Shown here: positions 33,285 through 45,420 of the stretch, piece after piece
Numbering within the stretch: position 1 is the first letter of the stretch
Layout of the letters: every line of letters starts with the position of its first letter
Assembly (NCBI RefSeq): GCF_029227915.1
Contig: NC_079880.1
Location: forward strand, 26,097,501 to 26,161,500
Origin: Hydractinia symbiolongicarpus
Lineage: Eukaryota > Cnidaria > Hydrozoa > Anthoathecata > Hydractiniidae
Reading direction: 5' to 3'
DNA: 64,000 nt
Translations under genes and position numbers: made by a program
Notes under the pieces: generated by a model
Told to the model about the DNA's origin: nothing
What the model saw: only the letters and a program-made list of their open reading frames with translations
Databases searched by the model: none

Positions 33285-33693
33285 CTAAAAATAAAATAAT
33301 AAATGAATAAAAAATATAAATTTATAAATTAATGAAACATGATAACGAAAAACTTATGACATCATTAAATACTTTTTTTTATTGTAAAACATTTTATAAT
33401 GTATTAAACATAAAAAAAGTAATTGTGAAAACACAGAAACAAAAAGTATAGTAATAATTTATTTTTATTCAAATTAATATTAATATGTTGACGTCATCAT
33501 GTATAGGATAATTTGCATCTGGAGGAAATTGTTTTACTTGTATGAACCACGGAAATGTTTCAGTTAAAGTCGAGACCCTAAAATTTTTCGCCTGTTAAAA
33601 TAATTTCACATGACATTTTTAATAGAAATCTTGGAAGTAAATATAGGTATTCCTACAATTACTACGATAACATAATGCGTTTTTATAAACCAA
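33285..33693. other. Upstream intron sequence of ankyrin exon
   Basis: AT-rich, no coding evidence. The polypyrimidine/AG acceptor for the ankyrin exon is at 33285-33290 on the minus strand. Confidence 0.5.
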
Positions 33694-34165
33694 CCTAGTC
33701 TAGCACTTTCGTCCCCGGGGATTTTTTTATCTATTTCTTATGCGGGAAAAGAACGAAAAGGTAAAGATCCCTGGAGAATAGGATGGCTAGCTGTTTACTT
33801 CATGACTTATTTAGCCTTTTTCAAAACAAGGGGAAAAATGTACCAAATATTAATATTGCCTAGTGTAGCACTCTCGTCCCCAGGGATGTTTTATAGCGAA
33901 AAGGCAAAAATCTCTGATAACGAGGGTGGCTAGTATGCTTATTCCATGACTCTATTTGGCTTCTTAAGAACAAAAGAGAAACTTTACCAAATATCAATAT
34001 TGCCTAGTCTAGCACTCTCGATTCCAGGGATTTTTTTATCTATATGGCATGTGGGAAGACGGCGATGAATCCCTAAAACCGAGGCTGGCTAGTATGCTTA
34101 TTCCATGACTTTATTTAGTTTCTTACGAACAAAGAAAAAACTTCACTAAATATTAATACTGAACT
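33694..34165. repeat. Three tandem foldback units (CGTCCCCAGGGAT family)
   Basis: Units start CCTAGT(C/G)TAGCAC at 33694, 33859 and 34003, with spacing of 165 and 144 bp. Within each, TAGCACTCTCGTCCCCAGGG is followed 60-70 bp later by a degenerate inverted partner (ATCCCTGG...GGATGGCTAG in the first), then ATTCCATGACTTTATTTAG and ATTAATATTG. The third unit is the most diverged. Single copies of the same CTGGGGACGAG end are at 30746, 31456, 49763 and 50340, so this is a dispersed element that has also expanded locally. Confidence 0.82.
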
Positions 34166-37100
34166 TCTACTTTTCATTTTGCACTCCTTGTGCTTACCTA
34201 ACAAATGAACAAATAACGCTTTCTTCAGATTGTATGGAGAAAAGTGCAGGATAAAGGTAGAAAATAATCTCAAGCACGCAAAAAGAGTTTCTTAGTTTTT
34301 TCAGTAAAAATTGTAAAAATAAATTAAAATTACACAGCTCTTAGTAAATACTCCGTTAATTGTGAACAGACTTCTCATGAATAAAAATAATGTATAATAA
34401 AAACTAGCTGCTGCTTTTATCAAAATTAAAATTTCTCTCACCTCACACGACCAGTTTCTATCAACATTATTTGCTGAATGAAACATATTCATTTCGCTTG
34501 GAAATGATATGGTGATAAAAATAGAATGACTGTACTCAATATATTCGATTTCGTCTGCACGAATATTTCAAAGATGTTTCTCTGACACGCGATGGGTTAA
34601 AACTGCGCGGGTTTCTTTATAAGAACAATTTTTAAAGAACATGAGACTTAGGTATTGCAAAAATTGAAAATAAAATGAGAACAGCTTCAGGCTATTGGTA
34701 AAACAAAACTAACCGACTTAAATTTTACCATGAAATGACTTGTTGATTTGCTTGTAATTGTGTTTTTTCTCATGATTTCTATTAGGAATAATTTTCAATT
34801 ATGAGCAACTTAAAAAAGAGGTTATTCATTACTATATTGTAACTAACTTAAAACCTAACTTAATTATTTTTATGAACAATTTGATGTGAGTTAAATTATT
34901 CACCTCCTAATGCAGAATTTACATGCACATGCAACCGATGCAACTGGATACAGTAGCTAATTATTTTCTCCACTAATGTCCAGATTGGTATACTAGCGAT
35001 AATTCTTCTATTCTTAGTCGGAACGTTTACAATGAAATGTCTTTTCGATAAGTATGATTTTAAACCGACCGCGGTTTCTTGTTTGTTTTGATTGTGCTTG
35101 GAAAAATTCGCTTCGGTGTAAAGTAGAAACAGTTCCTACTATTTAGCGGCGAAATATTTTGATGTAAACTTTTAACTAATCAGACTGCAATATTCAGTGT
35201 TTATTCTTAAAAAAAACACATGACTTTCAAGAATTCAAAATAATTGTCTTGTTTTTAATACCTACAAGACCGCTTAAATACAGTATCTTAAATTCGCCAA
35301 ACGTTTTTTGTTTCCCGTTAAAATCAAAAAAATATTTCGCTGCTAATTTGCCGCCCAATTTGGTTTGTCGGTCAAGGTAGGTCTCAAAAGGACGTTCTCC
35401 CTTTGCATACACGTGTTGAGTTGTCCGGTACTGACACGCAAAGTACAATCTTCTTTTGCGAAGTTTGCATCTGAGTTTAAAAATAAATTTTATCTTGGAT
35501 ATCTATAGAAATCCCTTGTTCCAAATTTGTGTGCCATTACGTTAGATAAAAAATTATAAACAGGCTTAATTAAAGAATTTCACACCACATACCGTGTCTT
35601 TGAAATTTACGAAATATATAAACTACACTCAGCCAGGAGACTTTTATTTAATTTTACTTAAGGTGTTTCACCCTAAATTACGCTGGGTCTCACACGATTT
35701 TTCTGGCATCATAATACTGACTGCGCTCTTTGATTGGTTAATTCTATTGTTCTTCGCTCACGTGATCAATATAGGAAAATCTTTTGTTTTGAGCGCAAAT
35801 GACCTCACTCACCCGAACAAATATAATTAATTTTTGTAATATTTAAGATGTTAACCACGCCAGCTTTGTGCTCATTGCTTGATTGTAATGACGGGTTTGC
35901 TGTGAGGGGGAATTGAATTTTAGGGATTTGCACTTATTTACTTTTAAATTATTAATAATCTATGCTAAATATATGATTTGAATAAATCGAGCAACCACGA
36001 GATAATAATAAAATTAATGGCAATATTTGAACAAAATTTCTTCTATAGATAATGATGAAAATAGTATGGGTTAATATGGAAGATGTACTTTATTAATACC
36101 AAGTGAGAGGTTTCGTATCACTTTTATTGACACCCTTCTGTAACAGGCCAAGTTGAATTATCGATTTTTACGAACATTCGTACGAATCATTATGTGGGAT
36201 AAGTTTTATATTTTCTTGTCATGTATTCTTGTATAACAAAGAAAAACACACTGATTGGTTTTTTTTCTTATCGCAAGATATGGTTTATACGAAGGGATGC
36301 GTGATCTAATGTTGTTGGGTTTTCTGTTATCTTAAATAGCTGCGGCTTATATGAAATGAGGGTTATATGCGGGAAATACGGTTTGCATTTTTTCATACGA
36401 AACAGAATTTTATTGCTTTGTGTTGTTTAAGCTGTGTATTAGACATAAAAATATTGAAGAATAAAAAAGTGTTTACTGCGATCTGATAGCTGTTAAAAAT
36501 TAAATAGAATTTACTTCAGTAAAGATAAAAAAATAGACTTGAGTTATTAGGAAACTAGGGTTATTAGGAAAATTGCAGCCCATTTGTATCATTTTTGCAC
36601 CCAAATTGGGCTATTAACAAAGATTTATCTACTTTTATCAGAGCGTTCCAATGATGTAATCGATAATTTACATCATCGTATCTCATTTTTAAATATTTCA
36701 CAAGTTCACATTCCCTGATGAGGAAATTGTGAAAACTTGAAACTAATAATTTTCTTCATCGAAAAAATAAACTTCATATATACGAAATGTCAGCAATTTA
36801 TAAGAGATTTTAGAAAAATGTCAAGTTTAAGTGGTCGATCAGAGTTACTTTCAATTCTCAAAATATTTTATACCTATTATTATCAATTATTTGTTTAGTC
36901 ATTGTCAAGAAATAATATAAATAGTATCATGTCAGAAACAAGCGAGTTTAGTTTGGTCTATGACACAACAGCAACAGAGCGCGCCACATTTTAACGACTC
37001 TGGTGTTTTGGTACTGCGAAACCCACTTTTAAGAAATATATTACCAATATGCAAAGTAGCTTTATTTCAACTTGATAACACTCAGTTTTTCTTAATTAAT

Positions 37101-37770
37101 GTCATATGACCAAAAAGCAAAAAGTTGTTAAAATTTTATAAAAAAGTCAATAACGTCTAATAACCTCTTACGTTTTTGGTAAAGGTCTGTTTTAAAAGCA
37201 AGACCAGATGGAAAAAATTAGCGAAAGATTTTTTCTTAAAAGGTTCTAGGAATAAACTCGTTTCAGACAATAGTGCCATTAAATTGACTTTGCGTGTCCC
37301 ATGGTATAAGTACAGTAAACATAAAAGTAAACATAAATGTACTTTGAAACAAATTAAATGTTTAACAAATAATCAGAATCATTTTATTCTTTTAATATGG
37401 GTAGCGACATTAAATAAGCAATAATTATAAATTTTCATGATTTTGAACATCTAGTTTTAACGAAATTTTTAAAATAAATGTTACTTTCTCCAAACCACAC
37501 AATTAGTCAACACTCCTGAAATTATTTCTGCCTATTTTTTCACACTAATGTTTTTTTATATGTCTTTTAATTTTGACAAAGAGTCTCGTGGTGATTTTAT
37601 TGCTCAAATATATGCTGATAACGATAACTACTTCTCTCACCTTTAAATCTGACACCCTTAACGTTTGGAAGTCTAAAAAAATTGAGCATATTTTAATATT
37701 TCTCAAGAATGACATACTTCTCAACACATGGCTACAAAATGTTTTAAATAGGACTTGAATATAATCTTAC
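34166..37770. other. Non-coding interval between ankyrin and FN3 exons
   Basis: No domain, repeat array or transposon end that I can defend. A minus-strand open stretch at 35227-35448, extending to about 35460, has a moderately coding-like composition (YAKGERPFETYLDRQTKLGG) but no family resemblance. CCAAT-like TTGATTGGTTAA is at 35731. It may be intron of a long minus-strand gene. Confidence 0.45.
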
Positions 37771-38037
37771 TTGTGACAATAAGACACAATGCTGTCATCA
37801 GATACACCAAGATGATTTTTAGCAATTACACAAAACTTGCACGATTCACCAATTTCCATGTCATCAACGATGTATTGATTGCAAGAAAAGTCAGTTACTA
37901 AGCTATTCCAGGTTAAACTATTACTTTCTTGTCTACTAACGGTGTACTTATCAGCGTCCTGTTGCCATCTCAATGTACATGATGTACTTGACAAATATGA
38001 GCAAATTATATTGCTCACTTTTCCAGGAGGATAAAGG
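37771..38037 (-). CDS. Fibronectin type III domain exon
   Basis: A single 267-bp exon, bounded by a TTTTAG acceptor (38038-38039) and a CACAA|GTAAGA donor (37766-37770), encodes one FN3 beta-sandwich. The order PPGKVSNIIC, TLRWQQDADKY, IVDDMEIGESCKF and AKNHLGVSDDS matches FN3 strands A-G, with the Trp in strand B-C and the Gly of the F-G region. Both introns are phase 2 in this frame, so the exon is a symmetric, shuffleable module. The encoded segment probably belongs to a cell-surface or immune-type protein. It lies 330 bp beyond the stop of the HEPN-helicase gene on the same strand, and I could not find its partner exons. Confidence 0.8.
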
Positions 38038-38368
38038 CTAAAATTATTAATATTGCATTTATATCATATTTTTTAACAAAACTAATGACTTTTACTTAAT
38101 AAAATAAATTAAAAGATGATCAAAATTTTGTCTAATAATTTTTTATTATTTTCATGCTTAGCAGCAGGTTAACATTTTTAACATCAGAAAACTCTTACAA
38201 TGTTTTTATTAAGTACAGAATAGGCCCTGATACATATGTCGTGATTTTTTTGCCTCTCTAGAACAAATTTCACAAAAGAAAGGAGAGAGGATTGTGAATG
38301 ATCACACTCATCTCTCCTTTAAGAACTATTCAAAAGAGAATTTGTTCTCTATTGTTTAAAAATTTTAT

Positions 38369-41300
38369 TTACTTTTTCCTAACGATCTCATGCGCATTTA
38401 GGCGTTCATCCGTTGCCTGAAAACCAACATGTTCCAAATCTTTTACCATTTTTTTGAATTTCCAATATTGTGGTTTTATGTTAAAAACTATTTTATTGTT
38501 ACTTTCCATAGACTTTGTGAACGGTATTTCCGTATCTTCATCGTTTGAGACTTCTACATTGTATTCAACCAAATGTTCAGCTAACAGTTTACTGATGATA
38601 TGACCAGTTGATGATTTTACTGTATCCGATTGGTAGACGTTGGACGCTGAAACAAGGACCAGATTTTGTGTTGCTCTGGACATTGCTTCTAACGTCAAAT
38701 GTTTTAACTTGCAATCATTGCTTTCAATTATACAGATGCATTCGGCTGCTTCAACTCCACGACTTCCCTCAATAGTAGTAAGCAGGTTATAATTTTGACT
38801 CTGCAAGGGATTTTTAACTATGATATCATCACAATTTAAAACTTTCCAGTCAGTGTACTTGTCGTAGTGAAGAAAATCAATTTTTAACAGTTTCAGTAAT
38901 CTGTAAAAAATATCCTTTTGAGGGAATGTGTTATATATGAACAAACGTTTAGTGGCATGATGTAAACATACATCTTGTAAAACAAGTGCTAACATTGGTA
39001 TACACTTTTTGTCTGTTGTCGGAGTATTTGCCGGATGTATTAATAACGGTTTTGTTCCTTCGATATTATGACCGATTGAATACGCTGTATTAAATTTTAA
39101 TGAAATGTCAATTCTAACATTACCCGAAAGATCCCCATCTTGTATGGAAGCTGCAACGACATCAATATCAACCGGTGTTTCAAATACTTTTTCTTCTCCT
39201 TTTATTATCGGCGTGACATTGCTACTGGTAGTTTGTCCTTGTTCTTGTTGTTGTTGTGGTGGTGGTGGTTGCTGCAGCTGCTGCTGTTGTTGTCGCCGTT
39301 GTTGTTGTGGTTGTTTCAGGTGTTGCCAAATTTTGGAATAGAGATTCTTTTTTTTTTCGATTTTTGTTTTGGTGGATATTGCATCTTTTGATTTCTGATC
39401 GGGAAGCTTCATTGTTACCTTGTCTTGTTCTACTTCATTTTCGAAAGCCTTTAAAAACTGAAAGATTATCCGGGTTGTTCTCATTGCTCTGTTAAGTTTT
39501 AATACTTCCATTCCTGTTTCTTCATACTTGTACTTGTCATGTATTGTGACTTTTTGGTGTGAAATTAATGTTCTATGTTTCTCAATGGATTGTGGGAAAA
39601 AAATGATGAAGGAGTTATTTAATTTGTCTTCAGTCTCCAGATAGTGTTTAAGCAAAGATGATTCTTCCTTGTTCAATAACTCTCCATTTAATTCATCAAT
39701 TATTAGATGCAGGTTTTGGTCAACATGTTTCTTAACCAATGACTCTATTAACTGGTATGGTGTTGGCACTTCATTCATTTTCATATCCTGAGCTAACTCG
39801 ACATTATCCTTTACAACAACTTCGACAGCGGCTTTGAAATTAAATCTTTTAGTATGATTGACAATATCCTGTTTCAGCAATGTGTTGCCGTCCCAAACTA
39901 CGTAGTATATGATCGATCTATTCTCAGAGCGCTCGTAAGCAATTTCCAAATGTGCTAAAGCTAGCACTGTCTTACCACTGCCTAAAGGACCGATTATAAT
40001 TTTTTTTAAAGAGTTGTTGTATAAATGACGGAGTTGCTGTGGAGAAAGTATTAACGAGCTTATTTGTTCGTGGACGTTTTTACTGAGTGAAGGAACAGAA
40101 TAGAGTGCTTTTCTTGTAGCCATAAAACACATGACTTTACCGACTATGTTGATATACCGTTCCTTGTTATCCTGAACATTATTTTGTGCTTGTGAGCTTT
40201 GCAAAATATTTGAAAAGAACTTTATCATATTTCTATCCTCAGCCAAAGTTTTCTTGGAGAGTAGGTTGCAGTCTACACAAAGGTGGATATTTTCGATATC
40301 TTCGAAATGTGGTGCAGCTACAACATTAACCATTTTCAGGTGACCATTTTTAAGATATTTTTTAGTGATGATAGATAGCTCCTTCAAGTCCTCTTCGCCC
40401 GCTTTGACTTCATCTTGTATTCTAACTGCGTCGGTTGTTTCTGTGTATCTAATGTTGACGATATAATTTGGCAACACAAGTAGAATTCTTTTGTTATCAG
40501 TAATTGTGCTTTCCAAACTCAAAGAAAATTCTTTATCCAGTTTTAGAAATCGAATATGTTCCTTCGTGTTATAATGCGTAAATATTGTAAACAAATGTTG
40601 TAATTCGATTATAACATCCTTTATCTTTTGTGCGAATAAGGAATGTGTGACGTTTTGCATTGGAGGTGGAAATTGGAGTGGTTCTTCCATGCATTTACCA
40701 TTGACGGTGAAATAACGCTGGATGTAATCTCTTTCAAATGCTTCGTACTCCTTAGGTTCCATTGTTTGCAGGCTACCACCACATATAAATTCAATATCTG
40801 CTTCTTCTCTTTCTGCTCCTACAATGCATTTTATCTGTTCAGATATTCTTCTACTGTTGTGCGTTGTTACATCAAAATGGCTGGTTTCACACATATGCGC
40901 TTGGACCAATTTAATATCTAATTAAAAAAGTTATTTTAGTTTGCAACATTTCTACACAACCAATTTTAATCCAAAGTAATGTACAAAAAAACGCGCTAGA
41001 GTCGTCAAAGTTTTGGTGTAGAATACAAAACGTTATTTTTTAAGAATCTTTGCAATAATTTTTATATATTTTTGCGTTCGCATAGCCAAAGTAAAACTTT
41101 TGTCGAGGTAAGTGGCTTGCATCGTTAAAATGATTGCTATTCTAACAAAATCTTGACAATGTTTTTCATGGTTCGAATAATATTTTAAATAAACCCTTAC
41201 ATTTGCTTGTAAATGTAGCTTTCCAAACTTGTTTTACTTGTGCTCTGCCCTTGTGCACATCCACATTAGTTAGTAATGTATTTTTTGTGTTCTATTTTTA

Positions 41301-43112
41301 TTTTCATTGTTCCAACTCCTTATTTATTTTTTTCGAAGAAAAATAGCGCCTTGAACTTTTTCTGGATAGAATACGTCATCTAAATTTACTCACCTTCAAT
41401 TGAAATCAAATGAGTTTTATTTTCACTGTCAACTAACGTAATGGATAACCCATTGATAGATTCAGCATTGATAGATTTGTGATTGTAAATAAGCAGTAAT
41501 AGTTTTCCTTCTTTTTCTTCTACAAAATAATCGTCGCCGAAATTAAGTTCTTTTGATTGTCTTGTAAAATTTTTAGTAATAATAGTTTGTATACTTTGTG
41601 CAGACCAGTTGAAGCAGTCATCATCAAATTTTATTACAAAATCTCCATGAAAATTTTTTAGTAGCATATAACTAAAATAAGGATTAAAATATAAATTAGA
41701 ATAGAACCGTAATGTTTTTCTAAGTCAATAGTGTTTAAATGACAAGTTTTTGAACGATACGATGACAACAAAGGACTTTACTGTTCCCATTCCGTCTTTC
41801 AATCTTTCATAATCATTGTGAATGTTCCTAACTCCGTTTTGAGTTTTCTTACATCAACTTGAATATATATAAGTCCATTCTTTAAGTTATATAGATTTTA
41901 CTTATTGTTGTCTTTGTTTTTATTTACTTTACATTTTTGTATTTCAATCGCTGCTGTCATAATTTTAATCTGCTGTACTCTTATTGCTGATGACTCTCCT
42001 ATGCATTGAAATCATTACAGAAAAGTGATTTAGTTACACCAAGATAAAGTGGAATTTAATTGAATGGTCATTTATTTACTTTACCATATTTGCCTTTTAT
42101 GTTAAGTTGACAGAATTAATTTAATGATGCAACAACATAGAAAAAGAATTACACACCTGGGTTGTTCTTTTATAGTTTCTTTCAACTGAGAACTCTTCTG
42201 ATCACATGATGATGAAGAAATAGTTTGCTTTACTATTTCCACTTCGGCTGCTAATCGATTATAATTCTCTTTATTCTCTTTAATACCATCTTCGTTTTGC
42301 TGAATATTATCTTTATTTGCTTTGATGTCATCTTGATTTTGTTTAATACCATCTTCGTTTTGATGAATACTGTCTTTATTTGCTTTGATGTCACCTTGAT
42401 TTTGTTTAATACCATCTTCGTTCTGCTGAATACTGACTTTACTTGCTTTAATGTCACCTTGATTTTGTTTAATACCATCTTCGTTTTGCTGAATACTGTC
42501 TTTATTATTGTTAACATTGAAATTTAAAATTTCAGTATCTGCTTTAATAATTTTGATCTTAAATAAGTCTAAGTCATTCAAGCAACCAGATTTCAAATCT
42601 TTAATTTTTGTTATGTCGTATCCGAGTCTTCTTAATATACCTTCTATGGCATTCCATAGCTGATTATATTGTGCTGAACTCATTGCTCTTCCATGCATAA
42701 CATTATTGCGCTCATTTCTGATTCGAATGATGTCAGCACCGACACTGAAATCATTTGGTTGCGGTTTTCTAGTTCTCCATCCACCAATTGGTGCTTGTAT
42801 GCCGTTACAACAATTAATTAGAACGTCACATAAAATAGTGATGTCAAACAATTCCGAATCTGTTTCCTTATCTTGTGGAAAAACGATTTCCAGCTGATCT
42901 CTTTTCAAATGGTTTAAATGTTTCTTATATTGTTTTAATGACAGATATAATTGTTTCTTATCTCTTGGCATGTTGCCACGGGCAGGATCATGTAAAATTT
43001 CACGTAAGTGGTCACAACATTCATTGAGAAGCGTGACCAATTTAATTTGATATTCATTGTTAGTGATCAATGCGTGGTGAGAAGATCCTGTTGGAGGTAC
43101 TGCCGTTGCCAT
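38369..43112 (-). CDS. DZIP3-like HEPN / coiled-coil / SF1-type NTPase gene (3 coding exons)
   Basis: Exons 43112-42157, 41671-41394 and 40917-38369 join with matching phases (2, then 1) and give 1,260 residues. Exon 1 carries a DZIP3-like HEPN domain with RNNVMHG (about residues 136-142), which meets the R-x4-H pattern of HEPN ribonucleases. Four 21-residue coiled-coil repeats follow (QQNEDGIKQNQGDIKANK). Exon 2 encodes a small domain I do not recognise. Exon 3 has Walker A GPLGSGKT (about 721-728), Walker B LIIDELNGE (about 815-823), then a Gln/Pro-rich low-complexity insert, and the C-terminal motifs EGSRGVEA and AMSRATQNLVLV. Together these indicate a UvrD/DUF2075-like superfamily-1 ATPase. 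HEPN plus NTPase is typical of RNA-targeting or immune sensor proteins, so an antiviral or innate-immune role is inferred. An acceptor at 43124-43125, just upstream of the ATG, implies a further 5' exon. No stop or frame shift is visible, so the gene looks intact. Confidence 0.85.
42283..42510 (-). repeat. 63-bp coding minisatellite (coiled-coil repeats)
   Basis: About 3.6 copies of a 63-bp unit inside HEPN exon 1, reading on the minus strand as QNEDGIKQNQGDIKANKDSIQ variants. 63 bp is 21 residues, or three heptads, so copy-number change keeps frame and coiled-coil register. Confidence 0.92.
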
Positions 43113-43125
43113 GACTATAATATCT

Positions 43126-44034
43126 ATAAGATAATTTCAATTTCAATTCAAGAAATATCAATAGAAGTTATAATTTTCATACTGTTTATCAACAAAATTA
43201 CTAGAAATTCATGGAAATTCGCCTATCGCAACAAAGTCGATAGAGATACATTGCATTTGTTATTTTGTGTCCTGTAGCAACATTAGATCAATTAATTAAA
43301 AGAACAACAACACACCCGCGTTGACGTTCTTTCTTCAAAAATGCTCTTAACAGAACGTTTCTTCTGTTCCTACATATAATGTTTATTAGTGCGTTTGTTC
43401 GTTGTTTCTACGAAAAAAATCATAGTTTTAATACTACTCACTTAGTTATTCAGTATATAGGTTGTAATACACCGATAAACAATTTGCAAAATGGCTATTT
43501 TTAATTTTACCGTATTGCTTTATTTGTTTGTGAGATCTGAAATGTGAGATCACATTTTTTTACTTTCTCTTACAATAATATTAGAGAAAGGGAGACTATT
43601 TAACGAATTCTTTACAATTTAAGACTTCACAGGTCCTAATTTGTTTTTAAGATATAATTTTGCGGGTTAAAGTTTTGTATAACTGATTTTTGATTGGTTT
43701 GAAAAAACAAAAGATAAGATTGGAATTTGAAGTACGTTTTCGAATTTTGCTCCACTCTACCCCTCTTTACTTCTTCAGTCTGAATGGAAACACTCCAGCT
43801 TGTGCTTTAACACCCATGTGTTACCACAGTCTATTTACGCAACGCTATCAGTAAGGAAAACAGCCCAAGGCTTTTAAAAATATACATAAACTTAAATTTC
43901 GACATAGTGCGAGTATAATAAGACATTTGGCTATCAAGCAGGCCAGTCAACTGATCATGCAATCATTCAGTTAAGTCAAGAAATATTTCAAACCTAATTG
44001 ATCTCAGCACAGCATTCGATACAGTTAGTCATAA
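43126..44034. other. 5' flank of HEPN-helicase gene, no coding evidence
   Basis: Probably contains the first intron and promoter of the minus-strand HEPN gene, but I could not choose a transcription start. Nothing else is recognised. Confidence 0.4.
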
Positions 44035-44336
44035 AATTCTATTATTATGGCATCATAATCATTATCATCATCATTCTCGGCTTAACGTCTGTTTTCCATG
44101 CTAGCATGGGTTGGACGGGGTATATTAATGACCCTCTTCCAATCTGATCTAGACTGTGTTAGATCTAAACTCAACTTCCTCTCTATCAAGTCTGTCCTTA
44201 TAACCTCCTGCCAAGTCTTTCTCGGTCTGCCTCTGGGCTTTGCCCCAGGAACTATCAAGTCTCTACACTTTCTTACCCAATTATCCTCCTCCATTCTTTC
44301 CAAGTGCCCCAGCCAATTTAATCTTCTTATCTAGAT
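44035..44336 (-). mobile_element. 3' end of a non-LTR retrotransposon (5'-truncated)
   Basis: The minus-strand frame includes KINWLGHLERMEED, WVRKCRDL and GRPRKTWQEVIRTDL, the usual C-terminal tail after reverse transcriptase in non-LTR elements. It stops after THASMENRR, and the 3' UTR (GAAAACAGACGTTAAGCCGA) leads into a degenerate ATGATGATAATGATT tail ending near 44040. The 5' truncation and simple-repeat tail are the expected outcome of target-primed reverse transcription. Confidence 0.88.
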
Positions 44337-44369
44337 AACATCTTTAAATACATGATTAATATATTTGGT

Positions 44370-44670
44370 GTTATATTGAATCGCCGGTGGTTCTTGGATT
44401 TTTCCACGGAATGCCAACAAGTGTAATTAACAACAGCCATATTCTGCGTGCATGTCGCAAAAAACATATCGTGTTACGGGCACACAAAGTAACGTGTAAC
44501 TTAAAGACGGGACACCTCGTGTGTTTTTTATGGGTTAACGACTAGTCTATATTAGGATACTCACTGTGTCAAATGGTAGCTGCAAATGGTGACGGGAATA
44601 TTTTCGTGGATATTCCTGGCAGATGAATTCTTGTGAATTTTTTCACGGGATAACGACTAGTTTGTAGTAA
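44370..44670 (+). repeat. Diverged copies of the 125-bp hairpin repeat
   Basis: Three degenerate units repeat the order seen at 10.4-11.1 kb: TGGATTTTTCCACGG (44396), then CGTGTTACGGGCACACAAAG (44469), then GGGTTAACGACTAGTCTAT (44532), and again GTGAATTTTTTCACGGGATA (44633) with ACGACTAGTTTG. In the last unit the stem keeps pairing only through two G-T wobbles (CTTGTGAA/TTCACGGG). Confidence 0.8.
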
Positions 44671-45420
44671 TAAGCACACTTCGAGAGAACTAATTTACTT
44701 ATTTAATCCTTTATCATAATATGGTGACAGTGTATAAGAAGAATGGGTTGTTTTCATTTTCTTTTGAAGCCGCTAAAACCGTTATGTCTAATTTGTTAAC
44801 TTTATCGACGTTACGTCAAGACGTTAAAGCCTTTTAGACTGCCGTCAATCCGTTATAAAATTAGCGAAGCCATTGCATTGCACTTTTGAGTGTGAGGCTA
44901 AAAAAGGGAAATCTTTTAGACGCAACTGGCATCAGCTGCTCCACCCTAAGTAACTGGGGATTACCTACATTCAAAACTTGATTAATTAACCAGCGCTGTT
45001 ATCGACAAAAAGCAGACATCTCTGTTCACTTTCCCTTTTTTATCACGTCCAACACAAAATTTGATGAAAATTCAAAAGGTGTCTAATAAAAATTCGAAAA
45101 ATAAATAAAACTACAATAATACTATTTAATAGTTATTATACTGTTCGCATTTCGTGTTTCCGCAACACGACTTTTTTTCTCGCGTGCAAGCAGACAAATA
45201 GAATACGGCTTTTATTAAAGAGATCAAAGAATGTTGACATAAATGTCTGTGGTCTGGTGAGTACTCTTTACAGATGACGCATGTGATTAAAATAAACCTT
45301 CGCAAGTAAACCACATAAATATTTGTGATAAAAAAAACTTATAGACAGTTAACCTGAAATAGCTGACTGGTAAATGATAAAAATGATCATAAAGCAAAAT
45401 AAATTCAAAACTAGACTTAT
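44671..45420. other. Non-coding interval with one inverted hairpin-family relic
   Basis: At 45146-45225 the reverse complement of the 125-bp family is visible: CATTTCGTGTTTCCGCAACA followed by AATACGGCTTTTATTAAAGA. No gene is seen. Confidence 0.6.

Noticed and set aside
39105-39495. Val/Cys-rich plus-strand frames
   Set aside because: They are antisense to the Gln-rich tract of the NTPase exon, which is supported by motifs and splice phases.
42297-42527. Plus-strand frame with repeated Phe-Asn-Thr-Ile-Phe-Val
   Set aside because: Antisense of the coiled-coil repeat in HEPN exon 1.
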